From Palaemon carinicauda (taxonomy: Eukaryota > Arthropoda > Malacostraca > Decapoda > Palaemonidae): a stretch of DNA of 64,000 bases. The position numbers were made by a program, and so were the translations under genes. The notes below the pieces were generated by a model, which had not been told where the DNA came from, made no database searches, and saw nothing but the letters and a program-made list of their open reading frames with translations. How positions within the stretch are numbered: the first letter of the stretch is position 1; every line of letters starts with the position of its first letter. Shown piece by piece: positions 22,959 through 34,180 of the stretch. The stretch spans positions 48,442,201 through 48,506,200 of the forward strand of contig NC_090768.1 in the NCBI RefSeq assembly GCF_036898095.1. The letters run 5' to 3'.

Positions 22959-24297
22959 TTAGCTTTTCCAAAAGGTTGCGTCGAATATATTTTGCAGAGA
23001 TCTATTTTGTTTAAAGGTCACGGAAGTTGTGACAGCTCTAACTTCGTGTGTCCTTACCTTCAGCCAAGCTTGGTCTTCCTCATTCAGAAGGGAATGAGCT
23101 TCTCGTATTAACAGTCTGAAAATAATAGGATAAAGAATTCTCTGACATAGGCAAAGATGAATTCTTAACTGAACACCATAATGCTTCAGACGGGCCTCGT
23201 AAAGGTTTTTAAAATAGAACTTAAGAGCTCTTACAGGACATAATACTCTTTCTAGTTCATTTCCAACCATACGATAAGTTTGGAATATCGAACGATATTG
23301 GTCAAGGCCGAGAAGGCAGCTCGTGTTTGGCTAGAAAACCAAGATGTAGAACATGTAGCCGTTTCGGATGAAAATCCGATGTTCTTGCTGAAGGCATGAA
23401 TCTCACTGACTCTTTTAGCTGTGGTTAAGCATATCAGGAAAAGAGTCTTAAAGGTGAGATCTTTCAGGGAGGCTGATTGAAGTGGTTCGAACCTGTCTAA
23501 CATAAGGAATCTTAGAACCACGTCTAAATTCCAACCAGGTGTAACCAAACGACGCTCCTTCGTGGTCTCAAAAGACTTAAGGAGGTCCTGTAGATCTTTA
23601 TTGTTGGAAAGATCTAAGCCTCTGTGACGGAAGACTGATGCCAACATGCTTCTATAACCCTTGAAAGTGGGAGCTGAAAGAGATCGCTCATTCCTCAGAT
23701 ATAAGAGGAAGTCAGCTATTTGAGTTACAGAGGTACTGGTCGAGGATACGGATACTGACTTGCACCAGTTTCGGAAGATTTCCCACTTCGATTGGTAGAC
23801 TCTAAGGGTGGATGTTCTCCTTGCTCTAACAATCGCTCTGGTTGCCTCCTTCGAAAAACCTCTAGTTCTCGAGAGTCTTTCGATACTCTGAAGGCAGTGA
23901 GACGAAGAGCGTGGAGGCCTTGGAGTACCTTCTTACGCGTGGCAGACGTAGCAGGTCCACCCTTAGGGGAAGAGTTCTGGGAACGTCTACTAGCCATCGA
24001 AGTACCTCGGTAAGTTATTCTCTCGCGGGCCAAAGGGAAGCAACTAGTGTCAACTTTGTCCCATCGTGAGAGGCGAACTTCTGCAGTACCTTGTTGACAA
24101 TCTAGAACGGAGGGAACGCATATAGATCTAGATGAGACTAATCTAGTAGAAAGGCATCTAAAAGAACCACTGCTGGGTCCGGGATAGATGAGCAAAGTAT
24201 TGAGAGCCTCTTGGACATCGAGGTTGCGAAGAGATCTATGGTTGGCTGGCCCCAGGTGACCCAAAGTCTCTTGCATACATCTTTGTGGAGGGTCCAA
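22959..24297 (-). pseudogene. Element 2 YR and MT remains
   Basis: Blocks at 24297-23725, 23647-23252 and 23270-22959 correspond to the MT end and YR of element 3 (SVFRHRGLDLSNNKDLQDLL, TAKRVSEIHAFSKNIGF, RTHEVRAVTTSVTFKQNRSL). The first arginine and the HxxR box are present. The frame is broken at least twice and a stop precedes the catalytic tyrosine region (after FDATFWKS). No functional recombinase can be read. Confidence 0.85.
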
Positions 24298-24299
24298 TA

Positions 24300-24975
24300 T
24301 GTTGGAATCATTGTCCCTTCCTACTGAGACAATCTGCTAAGACATTCAAGTTGCCTTGGAAGAAACTTGTTACTAGTGAAAAGTCTAGACCTGTTGAACA
24401 GGAGAGGAGGTCACTTGCGAACTCGCACCATGTCAGAGAGTAGGTCCCTCCTTGCTAGGAGATGAACATCAAAGCAGGGAGTTGTCCGTGTTCACCTCCA
24501 CTACTTTGCCTTGAAGGAGAGACCTGAAGCTTTTCCAGGTCAGACGTACTGCCAGAAGCTTCTTGCAGTTAAAATGCATTGTCCTTTGACTCGAGTTCCA
24601 TAATCCCGAGTATTCCCTACCGCCTAAGGTCGCACCCCAGCCTACGTCCGATGCGTCTGAGAAGAGAACGTGGTTGGGAGTCTGAACAGTCAGGGGAAGA
24701 CCCTATAAAAGGTTGATAAAGTCCTTTCATCAAGTCAGACCAGACTTAACTTCCGGAAACCGGGATCGAGACCGCTTCTAGCGTCTTGTCCTTTTCCAGT
24801 GAAGAGCTAGATGAAACCGAAGAGGACGGAGGTGTAGTCTTCCAAGTGACACCAATTGAACCACGGATGACAGTGTCCTAACCAGACTCATCCACAGCCT
24901 GACAGGGCCGTGTTCCTTCTTCAGCCTCTTCTGGATGGATAGCAGGGCTGGGGGTTGATTGTCTTGTTCAGCCAT
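24300..24975 (-). pseudogene. Element 2 RNase H remains fused to gag by deletion
   Basis: The open frame 24975-24778 starts in a gag segment (AEQDNQP) and passes without a stop into the post-RT segment (ALLSIQKRLKKE, then VRLWMSLVRTLSS and LGRLHLRPLRFHL), which in element 3 lies after the RT core. The same two segments are about 1.78 kb apart in element 3 (about 35140 and 36915). The missing piece includes gag's C-terminus and all RT motifs. RNase H remains continue, broken, to about 24300. Confidence 0.85.
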
Positions 24976-27095
24976 GTCCTCATCAGAGGGTTCCTCATCC
25001 GAAACTGATGAGGAAACGGCAACGGAGTGGGCAACGTCTGACTCGCTGAATCCGGTCGCACTGGTGGATGCGTGACGGAGCCGGACACAAGATCATGGTA
25101 CTGCTGCACAGTCTGTGAACTGTCAACCATGGGGATGCGAGGAAGTACAGCGACAACCCGAAACTGTCTAGACTGTCTGGGTAGTGCAGACAACCCCTTA
25201 TCGGGTTGCTGAGGTTGCCGCACTGCGTCACAACAAGTCACCTCTGCTGGTTGTTGAACGTCTTCCCAGTGACACACTGAACATCCACAACCACCTCCGA
25301 GAGTAGCTTAACGTCAACGTGCGACTGGCAACCCACACTGGGTCGCACCGGTGGAGGAACCATCTCAACTGGCGGACGTGAGTAGGATACCTCAGCGTCA
25401 ACAGGGCGTACAACCAACCGGTAGGAAGGTCGTTGGCAAGAAGGTTCTTCTCCGTAAAAAATCCTCTATCAAGGACTAAGCTTGGACTGCATGTCTTGCA
25501 ACAAAGCCCAAGGTCTATGGGAGCAGGTGTGGCAACAGACGGGGTTAGCGACTGAAGCGGAACCATTTACCCTCCCTGGAAGCATGTTATGCTTTAATTA
25601 AAGTCCATAGGAGGCTAAGCAGCTTAAGGCTCCTCTCCAAATGACAGAGTCCTCAAGGGAATATCAGAAGGAGGGAGAACAGCACTTTCTCATCTACAGG
25701 AACCATGTCCGAGAAAAGCTAGGTTATCTCAGTGAGGGTTTCACTGGTGCATAAGCAGCAGACCAGAAGGCAACGTTATGAAACTGCTTGACAGTCTGTG
25801 AACTGTCAAAAACTGAACTGTCAACCCCAACAGGTGCGTGAGGACATACAGCACTGGCGTATTAGTAGCACACCAGAAGGCAATGTCATGTAACTGTTAG
25901 ACAGTCTGTGAGTTGGCAACAACCAAAGCTGTGTGGGGAAGCCTCAACTCCTGACTGACTAGTTTGCTGCGGGCGAGTGGCGGTAACCACAGTGTGTTGC
26001 TGAGGCTGACACACCGTGTCAAAACACGGCAGCTTGTGGTAGCTCACGCACGGCAACGGAGAGCTCCGTGTGTCTGTGGGAGTCAGCATGCGTCTGGCAG
26101 GGTCGATTGCGCATGGGTGGAGGAGCTCTCACAACAAGAGTGTGGGAGCAGGCAGCCATGCCGGGCGCACAACCGTGGCAGGCTGTAGGCCAACGGGTGC
26201 ATCGTCAACCTTCTCCGCAGTCGGAGAGTGGGAGCTGGCAACAACAAAAGCGGAGTGCTGGTGCGTGGGAGGGACTGCCGTGGGTTGCGGAGCATGCCGC
26301 ATTGTGGCAAAACACGGCAGCTTGACAGCACCTTCCCACTGCTGATGCGGTAGCTCACGCATGTCAACGGAGGGTGCAGCATGAACATGCGTCTGGCAGG
26401 GTCGACTGCGCATCGGTGGTGGAGCTCTCACAGGTGGAGTGTGGGAGCAGGCAGCCGCAGTATCTGCTGAGCGCACAACCGTGGCAGGTTGTAGGTTAAC
26501 AGGTGCAGTGTCAACCTTCTCAGCACGATACTCCTGCATGAAGGAAGCAAGCTGAGACTGCATATCTGCAGCATGGACCACTAGGGTCTATAAAAGACGG
26601 CAACAAACGGAGCTACTGTCCGTTGTGACTGAGGGTCTAAAACAGCTGGTGCGGCAACAGACGGAGTTACTGCCTGTTGCGGTACCACCTTGCCTCTCTC
26701 GGAAGGTGTGCAGTCGTCGAAGACTGCAGCGAATCCGAACTGACCCAGTGGCTACACCTAGGCCGTTGGACTTGCGCGGAAGGGACCGACTTGCACTTAA
26801 AAGCTGCAAGATTTGGTCCATGGTTTCTGCGAGAAACCTCTTCCGCAGACGAGGAATAAATGGGCTCTCTCGTCTTTGTGTGGGTGGGGTGATCACGTCG
26901 GCAACGTGTGTAGATACACCCGAAACCACGGAGGGAAACGTCTGTTCGTCGATCAAGGCCTGTGGAACCCATAAGTCCTTCGACATTACTTCTCCCCTGG
27001 GCTTGGGAGCTTGTAAGAGGTATCGGACTAGGTGAACAACTGGCACGAACAGACGAACCCTCGAACGCAACACTGTAACACTTTGCGCATATCAC
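24950..27095 (-). pseudogene. Element 2 gag-like region, partly duplicated
   Basis: Gag-derived sequence is present twice. The block 24950-25565 matches the middle of element 3's gag (QSLTPSV to the SDEE acidic stretch). The block from about 25596 to 27095 begins with the acidic segment seen in element 4 near 59155 and runs back to the gag segment GSSVRASCSPSP. Within the second block lie two further tandem duplications (about 110 and 290-300 bases). No long continuous frame survives. The N-terminal Cys-rich part of gag is not present and the sequence passes into the long leader instead. Confidence 0.75.
25750..26520. repeat. Tandem duplications within element 2 gag
   Basis: Two nested sets are visible. 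CCAGAAGGCAA recurs at 25763 and 25873, with the following GACAGTCTGTGA shared (period about 110). CAAAACACGGCAGCTTG recurs at 26020 and 26308, with GCGTCTGGCAGGGTCGA and GTGTGGGAGCAGGCAGCC also shared (period about 288-299). Copies are diverged at scattered bases. Confidence 0.8.
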
Positions 27096-28310
27096 TTTAT
27101 CACTTTTGATTTTCTGTTTGCACTTATTTCACTGAACTCGAAACTTTAAGTGATTTGTACCTGAAACACGCAATCCTATCCTTCATTAAAAGGTAGTAAT
27201 TGCGAAAACAGTTTTACAATGCAACAGAAAAACATAATGAAAGATAAAGAATTCAGTGGCTGGAAAAGAGACTAAACACTAGATCAAATAAACTACGTTT
27301 AAAATCTCTCACCGCAAAAAGCCTGGGAACAAGAATAAAACTCTAGAAACGTTTTACCTTCTTCCCCTAAAGCGACTAGGGAGAAGAGTAAAAAACGAGA
27401 ACAACGTTACCCGCTTGAACGAATCGTTTATTCTCCTCTCTCTCCCTCCGTCTCTATCTCTCTCTCTCTCTCTTGACTTAGAACCTGAGAGATGAGCCCA
27501 ATTATATATCGTTAAAACATATTATTTGTTAAAGGAAAAAACTGAAAGGTTTCCAAAATAAAAAGTTCCTTTATTAGAATTAAAACCATTTAAGCTAAGA
27601 AAGAATGAACGAAACGCTAGAATCGGTTTACTCTTACTGCAACGTGAAATACTCTCTCTCTATCGTAACGATAGAGCGCATGTTGAACGTTCTGAACGTC
27701 AACAACTGCGGAGACTAAACTAAACGTTAGTTCATCTTTGAAAACAGTACGAGACTATCAAAGAAATTCTTTCAAAAACATTAAAATTAAAAAAGTATAA
27801 ATTCTTAAAAGGAAATACGATATGACGGGCTCAATGTTAATTAACTTCGGTTCCAAGTAAGGACCGCCTACTATTAGGAAAGGTCGCATATAAACAAACA
27901 TAAAAATTGATTTTTTATAAGTTTATAATAAATGGAAAGTTAATCGAAGAGGCTATAAATGGCGGAGAGAAATAAAATAAATAGATCTATAACTTGTTGC
28001 AAAATTACCAAAAACCTAAACACACTTCCGTCTAAGGGAAGGGTCGGTCATTAAAAGTGAAAGAGAGTTCATACTCTCTTCGTCACCAACACTTCCGTCT
28101 AAGGGAAGGGTCGGCCATTAAAAGTGAAAGAGAGTCCATACTCTCTTCGTCACCATAATTAAATCTATCCAAAACGAGTTCAAGTTTTGAAATGAAGATA
28201 AAACCCCTGCATAGCGAAAGCTCAAAACTGGAATAGTGTACTTCCCCAAAACGTTGTGAAAACTAATCCAGTTAGGGACGGCGTATTTAGTAGGTCTTGC
28301 CTGTGGCACG
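27096..28310 (-). other. Element 2 5' leader, non-coding
   Basis: About 1.2 kb between the right terminal repeat and the first gag similarity has no long frame. It matches the leader of element 4 (60302-61600) in several blocks, including a pyrimidine-rich (CT)n run (27425-27475 here, 60705-60758 there), TATCGTAACGATAG, and an AAGGGAAGGGTCGGCCAT block. Element 3 lacks it and instead has the gag N-terminus next to the repeat. It may hold transcription or packaging signals; this is inference. Confidence 0.6.
28023..28156. repeat. 67-base tandem duplication in element 2 leader
   Basis: Two head-to-tail copies start CACTTCCGTCTAAGGGAAGG at 28023 and 28090 and differ at only two or three bases. 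Element 4 has one copy of the equivalent sequence (about 61376), so the duplication is specific to this copy. Confidence 0.9.
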
Positions 28311-28314
28311 ACAG

Positions 28315-28490
28315 AGGAAAAATTGAGTTCTTGTTGACAAGAAGTACTTGAGTACCTGCTCACAGATGGCGCTGTTGTGTACACCCCCACCTGTATAGCG
28401 ATCGCTGGCGTATCCCGACCTTAGATTTCTGTCGGGCAACAGAGTTGACAGCTACATGATCATCGGGTAAGATTAATATTGAAAAATGAT
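28315..28490. repeat. Element 2 right inverted terminal repeat
   Basis: By eye, identical as a reverse complement to 22147-22295 over the shared part. The outer end AAGATTAATATTGAAAAAT is not shared with the left end but is present, inverted, in the ICR. Confidence 0.9.
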
Positions 28491-28819
28491 GCAATATGAA
28501 CATCAGGAGAGTATAGAAATAAATCTTTCCTTTATTTTCTACTGTACTTCACTCTAAAACAACCACAATATTTTGTTCCATTAATTGTGAAGTGATTACT
28601 GTACAGAATAATTTTTCAGAAATGTTTTATTTAATTTTCTCTATATAATGGTAAAGCACTAATTTTATACAGTAGTTCTTACTATATATGTAAGCTGTCA
28701 AATACTTCGCATAAGATCATAGTAATTTAGTAAGACAATGGTTATATTGCTATATGACAACACGGCTGATATAGATAATAATATAAATAAAAGTAGAAAA
28801 AGTTTATAAAGATAGTTAC

Positions 28820-28967
28820 CTGGTTGAACGGGTGCTTGTAATTTTTGGAAATTGTACCCGGTACGCCAGTCCCAAAAATAGAGTGTACCATTATCTGCAC
28901 CAGAAACTAATACACCTTCCCGATTGACACCTAGACAGTTGACAATGGCATTATGCCCGGAAAGATT
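28820..28967 (-). CDS. PLRG1: PLRG1 exon encoding a WD40 repeat
   Basis: The exon has 148 bases, acceptor ...CACAG upstream and donor GTAACT at 28814-28819. It encodes [18 protein letters not shown], continuing through [20 protein letters not shown] and [10 protein letters not shown], and ends with one base of a glycine codon. [16 protein letters not shown] is a hallmark of PLRG1 and closely resembles the vertebrate protein as I recall it. It forms one propeller blade. The flanking introns are 20.2 kb (downstream) and 13.0 kb (upstream). No coding damage is seen. Confidence 0.96.
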
Positions 28968-29094
28968 CTGTGAATAGAAAGAAGCCAATTACATTAAAAA
29001 AAATATATCGCGCACCATTCTGATATAGGAGGTCAGAATGCTAATACATACAAAATTCAAATGAAATTTACACATTAGCAAACCACATCAAAAT

Positions 29095-29160
29095 GACAAG
29101 TTTTTAAAGTAATTTACATTTTTCCTAAATATAAAAACCTAAGTCCTTTAATAGTTTCAA
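29095..29160. repeat. DIRS-like terminal repeat remnant
   Basis: The sequence AATGACAAG, followed by an ATTTACATTTTTCCTAAATATAAAAACCTAAG-like stretch in several blocks, resembles the left end of element 5 (44671-44730) and the relic end at 52861. It probably marks the left end of the relic whose MT remains lie at 31690-31925. Confidence 0.5.
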
Positions 29161-31689
29161 GTGTCCCAAAGTATAGACTGCATTATGGGGCACATATCTT
29201 ATAATTACCATAAGTTTTTCTTAATACAACTATCAACTGCCTCCTTTGACAGAATCTGGTTTCTCATTTCCCTCGATATCTACATGCGCATGAATCCAAC
29301 AAAATTTAATATTCTTACCTATATTTTCAATTAGATACAGCCATCTAAAAATTTATATTACCATTAGATGTGCTGTACAGTTGTACACTTGTAAAGGTAA
29401 TCTAACAGAGTAAAATTTAGAAACCATATCCCAAATCCAACACCAGCACTGGACTTAGCTCAATCAGTAAAAACTAAAACAGAGCCCTTCCTTATTGCAT
29501 TGAGTGTGCTCTAGGAAAGTAACCCTCAATACCATGTGGATATTTCTCGCTTTGGATCAGATATACATTTACAAAATCCTACGGAGGGAAGTTTCCTTTT
29601 ATGCCCTATAGAGTACAGTACTCCATATGGGAGATTTTACCTTTGGGGATTCCCAATTCCTCCAAAGTACTTAAAACTATACCCTAAAGGTATAAGGTAT
29701 CTAGGGAGATTATCATAAAAAGTAATGCATTTTACATTGGCAACTTTTGAAGTCTAACCCAATATCAAGCCAGCAGTGACTGGCATTGAAGATTTAAAGG
29801 CAGTTCACAATCATCTATTAAAAAACTAGGTATGGGACATTTAAGAGCTCCACTGGCAAGTCAAATTCCATATTACTGCTATTACTGTTTTTGTTACTGA
29901 GGAATATATTTCACAGCCAACACAAGTTTGGAGGAAATTAATGCATTGTAGAGCATTATGAGGTGCTTTTAATCAGCATCCCAAAGAGTATGGAATGAAA
30001 TTCTAATGAAATTAGAAATGAATACAATTTACCTTCAAGTTTTTAATATGAGAAATTCATAATATCTTACTGTCAAATAACAATCATAAGACGCATGTTT
30101 CATTCTTACAAGAAATTCTTTTCCCATACGTTCTGTATACGTATAAATCAGGGTTGGGATGAACATTCCTTTTATGGCAAAAATGTAAAGCCCTAGTTTT
30201 CAAAGGTGAAAATTTGATCATCGTTTAGCAGCCCACTTTACTATTCTATTAGTTAGATTGAAATTTCTCTCAGCAACAACTATTTGTGATGATACAAATA
30301 ATATAGAGAGGCCATCAACAAAAAAGAAATGCATAATTTCACAAAAGATAGGAGAATTAATACCATTTAAGGATAATGTAAATAACGTTACGCTAGGGTA
30401 ACCTAATGGAACACCTTGATTATAATTGTGAATATACAGTACTGCCTACTTTTATCTTAAATTGGTAGCTATTCATGAAAGATCTAACAAACTTTGAGAG
30501 GTTTAGCTCCAAGTCAAATTTCATGAATGGTTCAAAGAATAAAAGTGTCTCCAGGTGGTATCATGTCTTTTCCAAGTCTGTTTTTGCTGGCACAAGTTTC
30601 ACAAATTGATGACACTAGTCTAAAACTTCAGTGAAGAATTGCATTCAATGGAATACACATTGAAAGGGTTAATAAGTCATTTCTGTAATAAAATTCATAC
30701 CAATTGGGCATTTACTATCTTTTCGGTTAATTTAAATATACAAGATGTCAATGCAATCAGGCGATACCATTAGTCGATAATGATTTGACCATCTTTTCCA
30801 TGTTTAAAAAAGGCTAAAACGATAGCAATATTCCAAATATTTGAAAATAAATTCTTTCCACATTATATTGATGAGACTAAGCAAAATTTATTTAGTTTCA
30901 GTACTAGCTATATGAACAGATTTAGACCAGCTTAGTCTGGTAGAAGGTGTCTAGTCATTCAGTCATTCTTTGTCCCACTTCATATCTTTTTACACCTCTA
31001 CTTGTTGCTCTTTACCAATACTATTCTTTTGCCTATCACAAAGCAAATAATTACCTATCCTTTACATGTGGGTATCCAGACACCACCAACAGTTCCTCTA
31101 TGTTACTTTCCAAACACCATCTCAGCAAGTTGAGGGTTTACAACCAATGGGGCAAAAAGTATATTGCTTGCTAGATGGACAATGGTAGATTTGTACAGTT
31201 TCCTTGTTAAAATAGATTAGCTTACATTCTTAGAAACTAAGCCTCTTACTTAAGCTAATTACATAGTTAAAGTCTTCATTGCAGCTGCTCCAGTGATCGG
31301 AACCAGCCATGAAGAAGGAATGCCTCCGGGTTGCCAACTCCTTTACCTAACAACCACATTTCCCTCAGCCAACAAAACTTCCACAGCTACTACAAGACCA
31401 CATTAGCAAAGGTCTCACTCTTCTAATGGGATTGATAGATTGAGCTAAAAATACTATTTATGGCAGTAATTTTTAGGCACCTTGGTCCATACTGCATTAA
31501 GTTTTCAGGTAACAATAAAGAGCAAATAATTATGCCTAGTTCAAATTGATTTATTGTTCATTGAACTGGTGAAATTCTTATGCTGCTTCACAGATATAAA
31601 AGATGAACTGTCTTTTAGGGAAAAGGAAATGATAGTCAAATCCCTATATCTCTAGGCAGAATCAAAATTTTATGACTTACTATACTATT
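29161..31689. other. Intronic interval, mostly unrecognised
   Basis: About 2.5 kb of AT-rich sequence between the terminal-repeat remnant and the MT remains. It would be the decayed ICR and YR part if the two belong to one element, but I see no readable recombinase motif. The short open frames are not convincing. Confidence 0.35.
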
Positions 31690-31925
31690 CTTTGGTGGTG
31701 GTATTTTTGGCACACGAGAGTTATCTTTATGTTCCTGAAGGCTGGAGCTTCTTCAAAATTTGAACAATAAGGCTGAACAAAGGAAAAGCATAAATAGTGA
31801 GACAATTCCCAGATAGTAAGATTGCCTCTATCTTACAGTGTGCTGGATCCATCTGGTTTGAACAGCACCAACATACAAAACACCCTTGTTGATCTCAAGA
31901 CCAATCTAAGATCAGGGACTGCTCT
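31690..31925 (-). mobile_element. Degenerate DIRS MT segment
   Basis: On the minus strand, WELSHYLCFSFVQPYCSN and NIKITLVC lie where intact copies have LYAFPPFxLIxxVL and LTLVAPLWP. Upstream, a degraded stretch sits where DLFAT and the CSPVPD box would be. The match is partial and rests on spacing, so it is a low-confidence relic. Element 3 begins about 350 bases further on. Confidence 0.4.
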
Positions 31926-32271
31926 CCCCAGTTGACACTATCAACTATTACCTGATTCCTACCCATCACCCCTTGCCTCTATTCACATTAAGATATCTAC
32001 TAAAAGCCAACACTAAGTCTTAAATTGTAAACCACACTGATTTCTTACCATACCAATAATGTCAAGTTGTCTGAAATTAAACCTTTTAATCTTTCTGCCT
32101 GGAGCACAGTGAATGTTCTGGATCTAAAATGGTCTGAGCTTGAGGATGTTGAAATATGACCCACTGTCCTGAAGTGTCCAAGTCTCTTTAGCTTGACGAT
32201 CAAGTACATGTGGCACCTAATGTTGTCTAGACATGTCCATAAATGTTATAATCTAAGCAGCTCATAAATAT

Positions 32272-32625
32272 GATATTTTAATTATAAAATAAATTTTTGA
32301 ATATACTTACCCGGTGAATATATAATAGCTGCAACTCTGTTGCTCGACAGACAAAAAACAGTAAAAACTCGCCAGCGATCGCTATACAGGTTGCGGGTGT
32401 GCCCACCAGCGCCAACTGTCGGCCAGATACCACTCTCTCGATGTAAACAAAGACTCAATTTCTTCTCATCCCACTGCGTCTCTATTGGGGAGGAAGGGAG
32501 GGTTGTTTAATTTATATATTCACCGGGTAAGTATATTCAAAAATTTATTTTATAATTAAAATATCATTTTTAAATATTTAACTTAGCCGGTGAATATATA
32601 ATAGCTGATTCACACCCAGGGAGGT
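32272..32625. repeat. Element 3 left terminal repeat and ICR
   Basis: The left repeat reads from GATATTTTAATTATAAAAT at the outer end through CTTACCCGGTGAATATATAA to about 32480, including AGCGATCGCTAT. The outer end recurs inverted at about 32512-32560 and is joined there to the inverted right outer end (TTTTTAAATATTTAACTTAG), forming the ICR. Confidence 0.92.
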
Positions 32626-33007
32626 GGGTAGAGACCAGTTAAATATGTTTACATCGTATAAGCTAAGAGTTTTTTATTTCATTTTGACAGTTATCAATAT
32701 AACAAAACCAAAATAAATAGGTACCTGGTAAGGAAGTCGACTTAGACGATTACTCTGCCTTGTAAGTACGTCTTCCTTACGGAGCCCCGCGATCCTCTTA
32801 GGATGCTGACAGACCCCCAGGAGCTGAAGTATCAAGGGCTGCAACCCATACAACAGGACCTCATCAAACCCCTAATCTGGGCGCTCTCAAGAAATGACTT
32901 TGACCACCCGCCAAATCAACCAGGATGCGAAAGGCTTCTTAGCCTTCCGGACAACCCATAAAAACAACATTAAAACATTTCAAGAGACAGATTAAAAGGA
33001 TATGGAA

Positions 33008-34180
33008 TTAGGGAATTGTAGTGGTTGAGCCCTCACCCACTACTGCACTCGCTGCTACGAATGGTCCCAGTGTGTAGCAGTTCTCGTAAAGAGACTGGAC
33101 ATCTTTCAAGTAAAATGACGCGAACACTGACTTGCTTCTCCAATAGGTTGCGTCCATTATACTTTGCAGAGATCTATTTTGCTTAAAGGCCACGGAAGTT
33201 GCTACAGCTCTAACCTCGTGCGTCTTAACCTTAAGCAAAGCTCGGTCTTCCTCACTCAGGTGTGAATGAGCTTCTCGTATTAACAATCTGATAAAGTATG
33301 ACAAAGCATTCTTTGACATAGGCAAGGATGGTTTCTTAACCGAACACCAAAAAGCTTCAGATTGGCCTCGTAAAGGTTTAGTACGAGCTAAGTAGAACTT
33401 AAGAGCTCTAACAGGGCATAAGACTCTTTCTAGTTCATTGCCTACGATCTCCGATAAGCTGGGAATATCGAAAGATTTAGGCCAAGGACGAGAAGGTAGC
33501 TCATTTTTGGCTAGAAAACCAAGTTGCAGAGAACAAGTAGCTTTTTCTGACGAAAATCCGATGTTCTTGCTGAAGGCATGAATCTCACTGACTCTTTTAG
33601 CCGAGGCTAAGCATACCAGGAAAAGAGTCTTAAGAGTGAGATCTTTCAGGGAGGCTGACTGTAAAGGCTCAAACCTGTCTGACATGAGGAATCTTAGGAC
33701 CACGTCTAAATTCCACCCAGGAGTAGCCAAACGACGCTCCTTAGTGGTCTCGAAAGACTTAAGGAGGTCTTGCAGATCTTTATTGTTGGAAAGATCTAAG
33801 CCTCTATGCCGGAAGACCGATGCCAACATGCTTCTGTAGCCCTTGATAGTGGGAGCTGAAAGGGATCGTCCTTTTCTCAGGTATAAGAGAAAATCAGCTA
33901 TTTGGGCTACAGAGGTACTGGTCGAGGATACGGAAACTGACTTGCACCAGTCTCGGAAGACTTCCCACTTCGATTGGTAGACTCTAATGGTAGACGCTCT
34001 CCTTGCTCTAGCAATCGCACTGGCTGCCTCCTTCGAAAAGCCTCTAGCTCTCGAGAGTCTTTCGATAGTCTGAAGGCAGTCAGACGAAGAGCGTGGAGGC
34101 TTTGGTGTACCTTCTTTACGTGTGGCTGACGTAGAAGGTCTACTCTTAGAGGAAGACTTCTGGGAACGTCTACTAACCAT
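33008..34180 (-). CDS. Element 3 tyrosine recombinase (YR)
   Basis: This recombinase integrates the circular element DNA. The frame is open from 34798, but similarity to YR starts near 34120, and the Met codon at 34178-34180 is a plausible start (390 codons). Visible parts are the SAM-like N-terminus (LQTIERLSRARGFSKEAAS, VYQSKWEVFRDWC, TIKGYRSMLASVF), the first arginine in ASAKRVSEIHAFS, the HxxR box THEVRAVATSVAF (33209-33220 codes HEVR) and the tyrosine in FASFYLKD (codon 33110-33112). No stop or frame break is seen, so it could be active. It overlaps the MT frame by about 270 bases. Supply in trans to element 2 is possible. Confidence 0.9.
   Translation of the reverse strand: MVSRRSQKSSSKSRPSTSATRKEGTPKPPRSSSDCLQTIERLSRARGFSKEAASAIARARRASTIRVYQSKWEVFRDWCKSVSVSSTSTSVAQIADFLLYLRKGRSLSAPTIKGYRSMLASVFRHRGLDLSNNKDLQDLLKSFETTKERRLATPGWNLDVVLRFLMSDRFEPLQSASLKDLTLKTLFLVCLASAKRVSEIHAFSKNIGFSSEKATCSLQLGFLAKNELPSRPWPKSFDIPSLSEIVGNELERVLCPVRALKFYLARTKPLRGQSEAFWCSVKKPSLPMSKNALSYFIRLLIREAHSHLSEEDRALLKVKTHEVRAVATSVAFKQNRSLQSIMDATYWRSKSVFASFYLKDVQSLYENCYTLGPFVAASAVVGEGSTTTIP

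Larger units (their letters stand above)
22109..28490 (-). mobile_element. DIRS1-like retrotransposon, element 2 (RT-deleted)
   Basis: The element has the full DIRS end structure: terminal repeats at about 22109-22310 and 28315-28487 and an ICR near 22345-22435. The terminal repeats match over about 150 bases with no difference that I can see. Inside, the minus strand has YR, MT and RNase H remains and a rearranged gag, but the RT catalytic core is missing because gag runs directly into the post-RT region near 24950. It could not make its own cDNA. The near-perfect repeats therefore suggest that proteins of a related element, such as element 3 or 4, moved it. It belongs to the family of elements 3 and 4 and lies in sense orientation in the PLRG1 intron. 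Confidence 0.9.
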
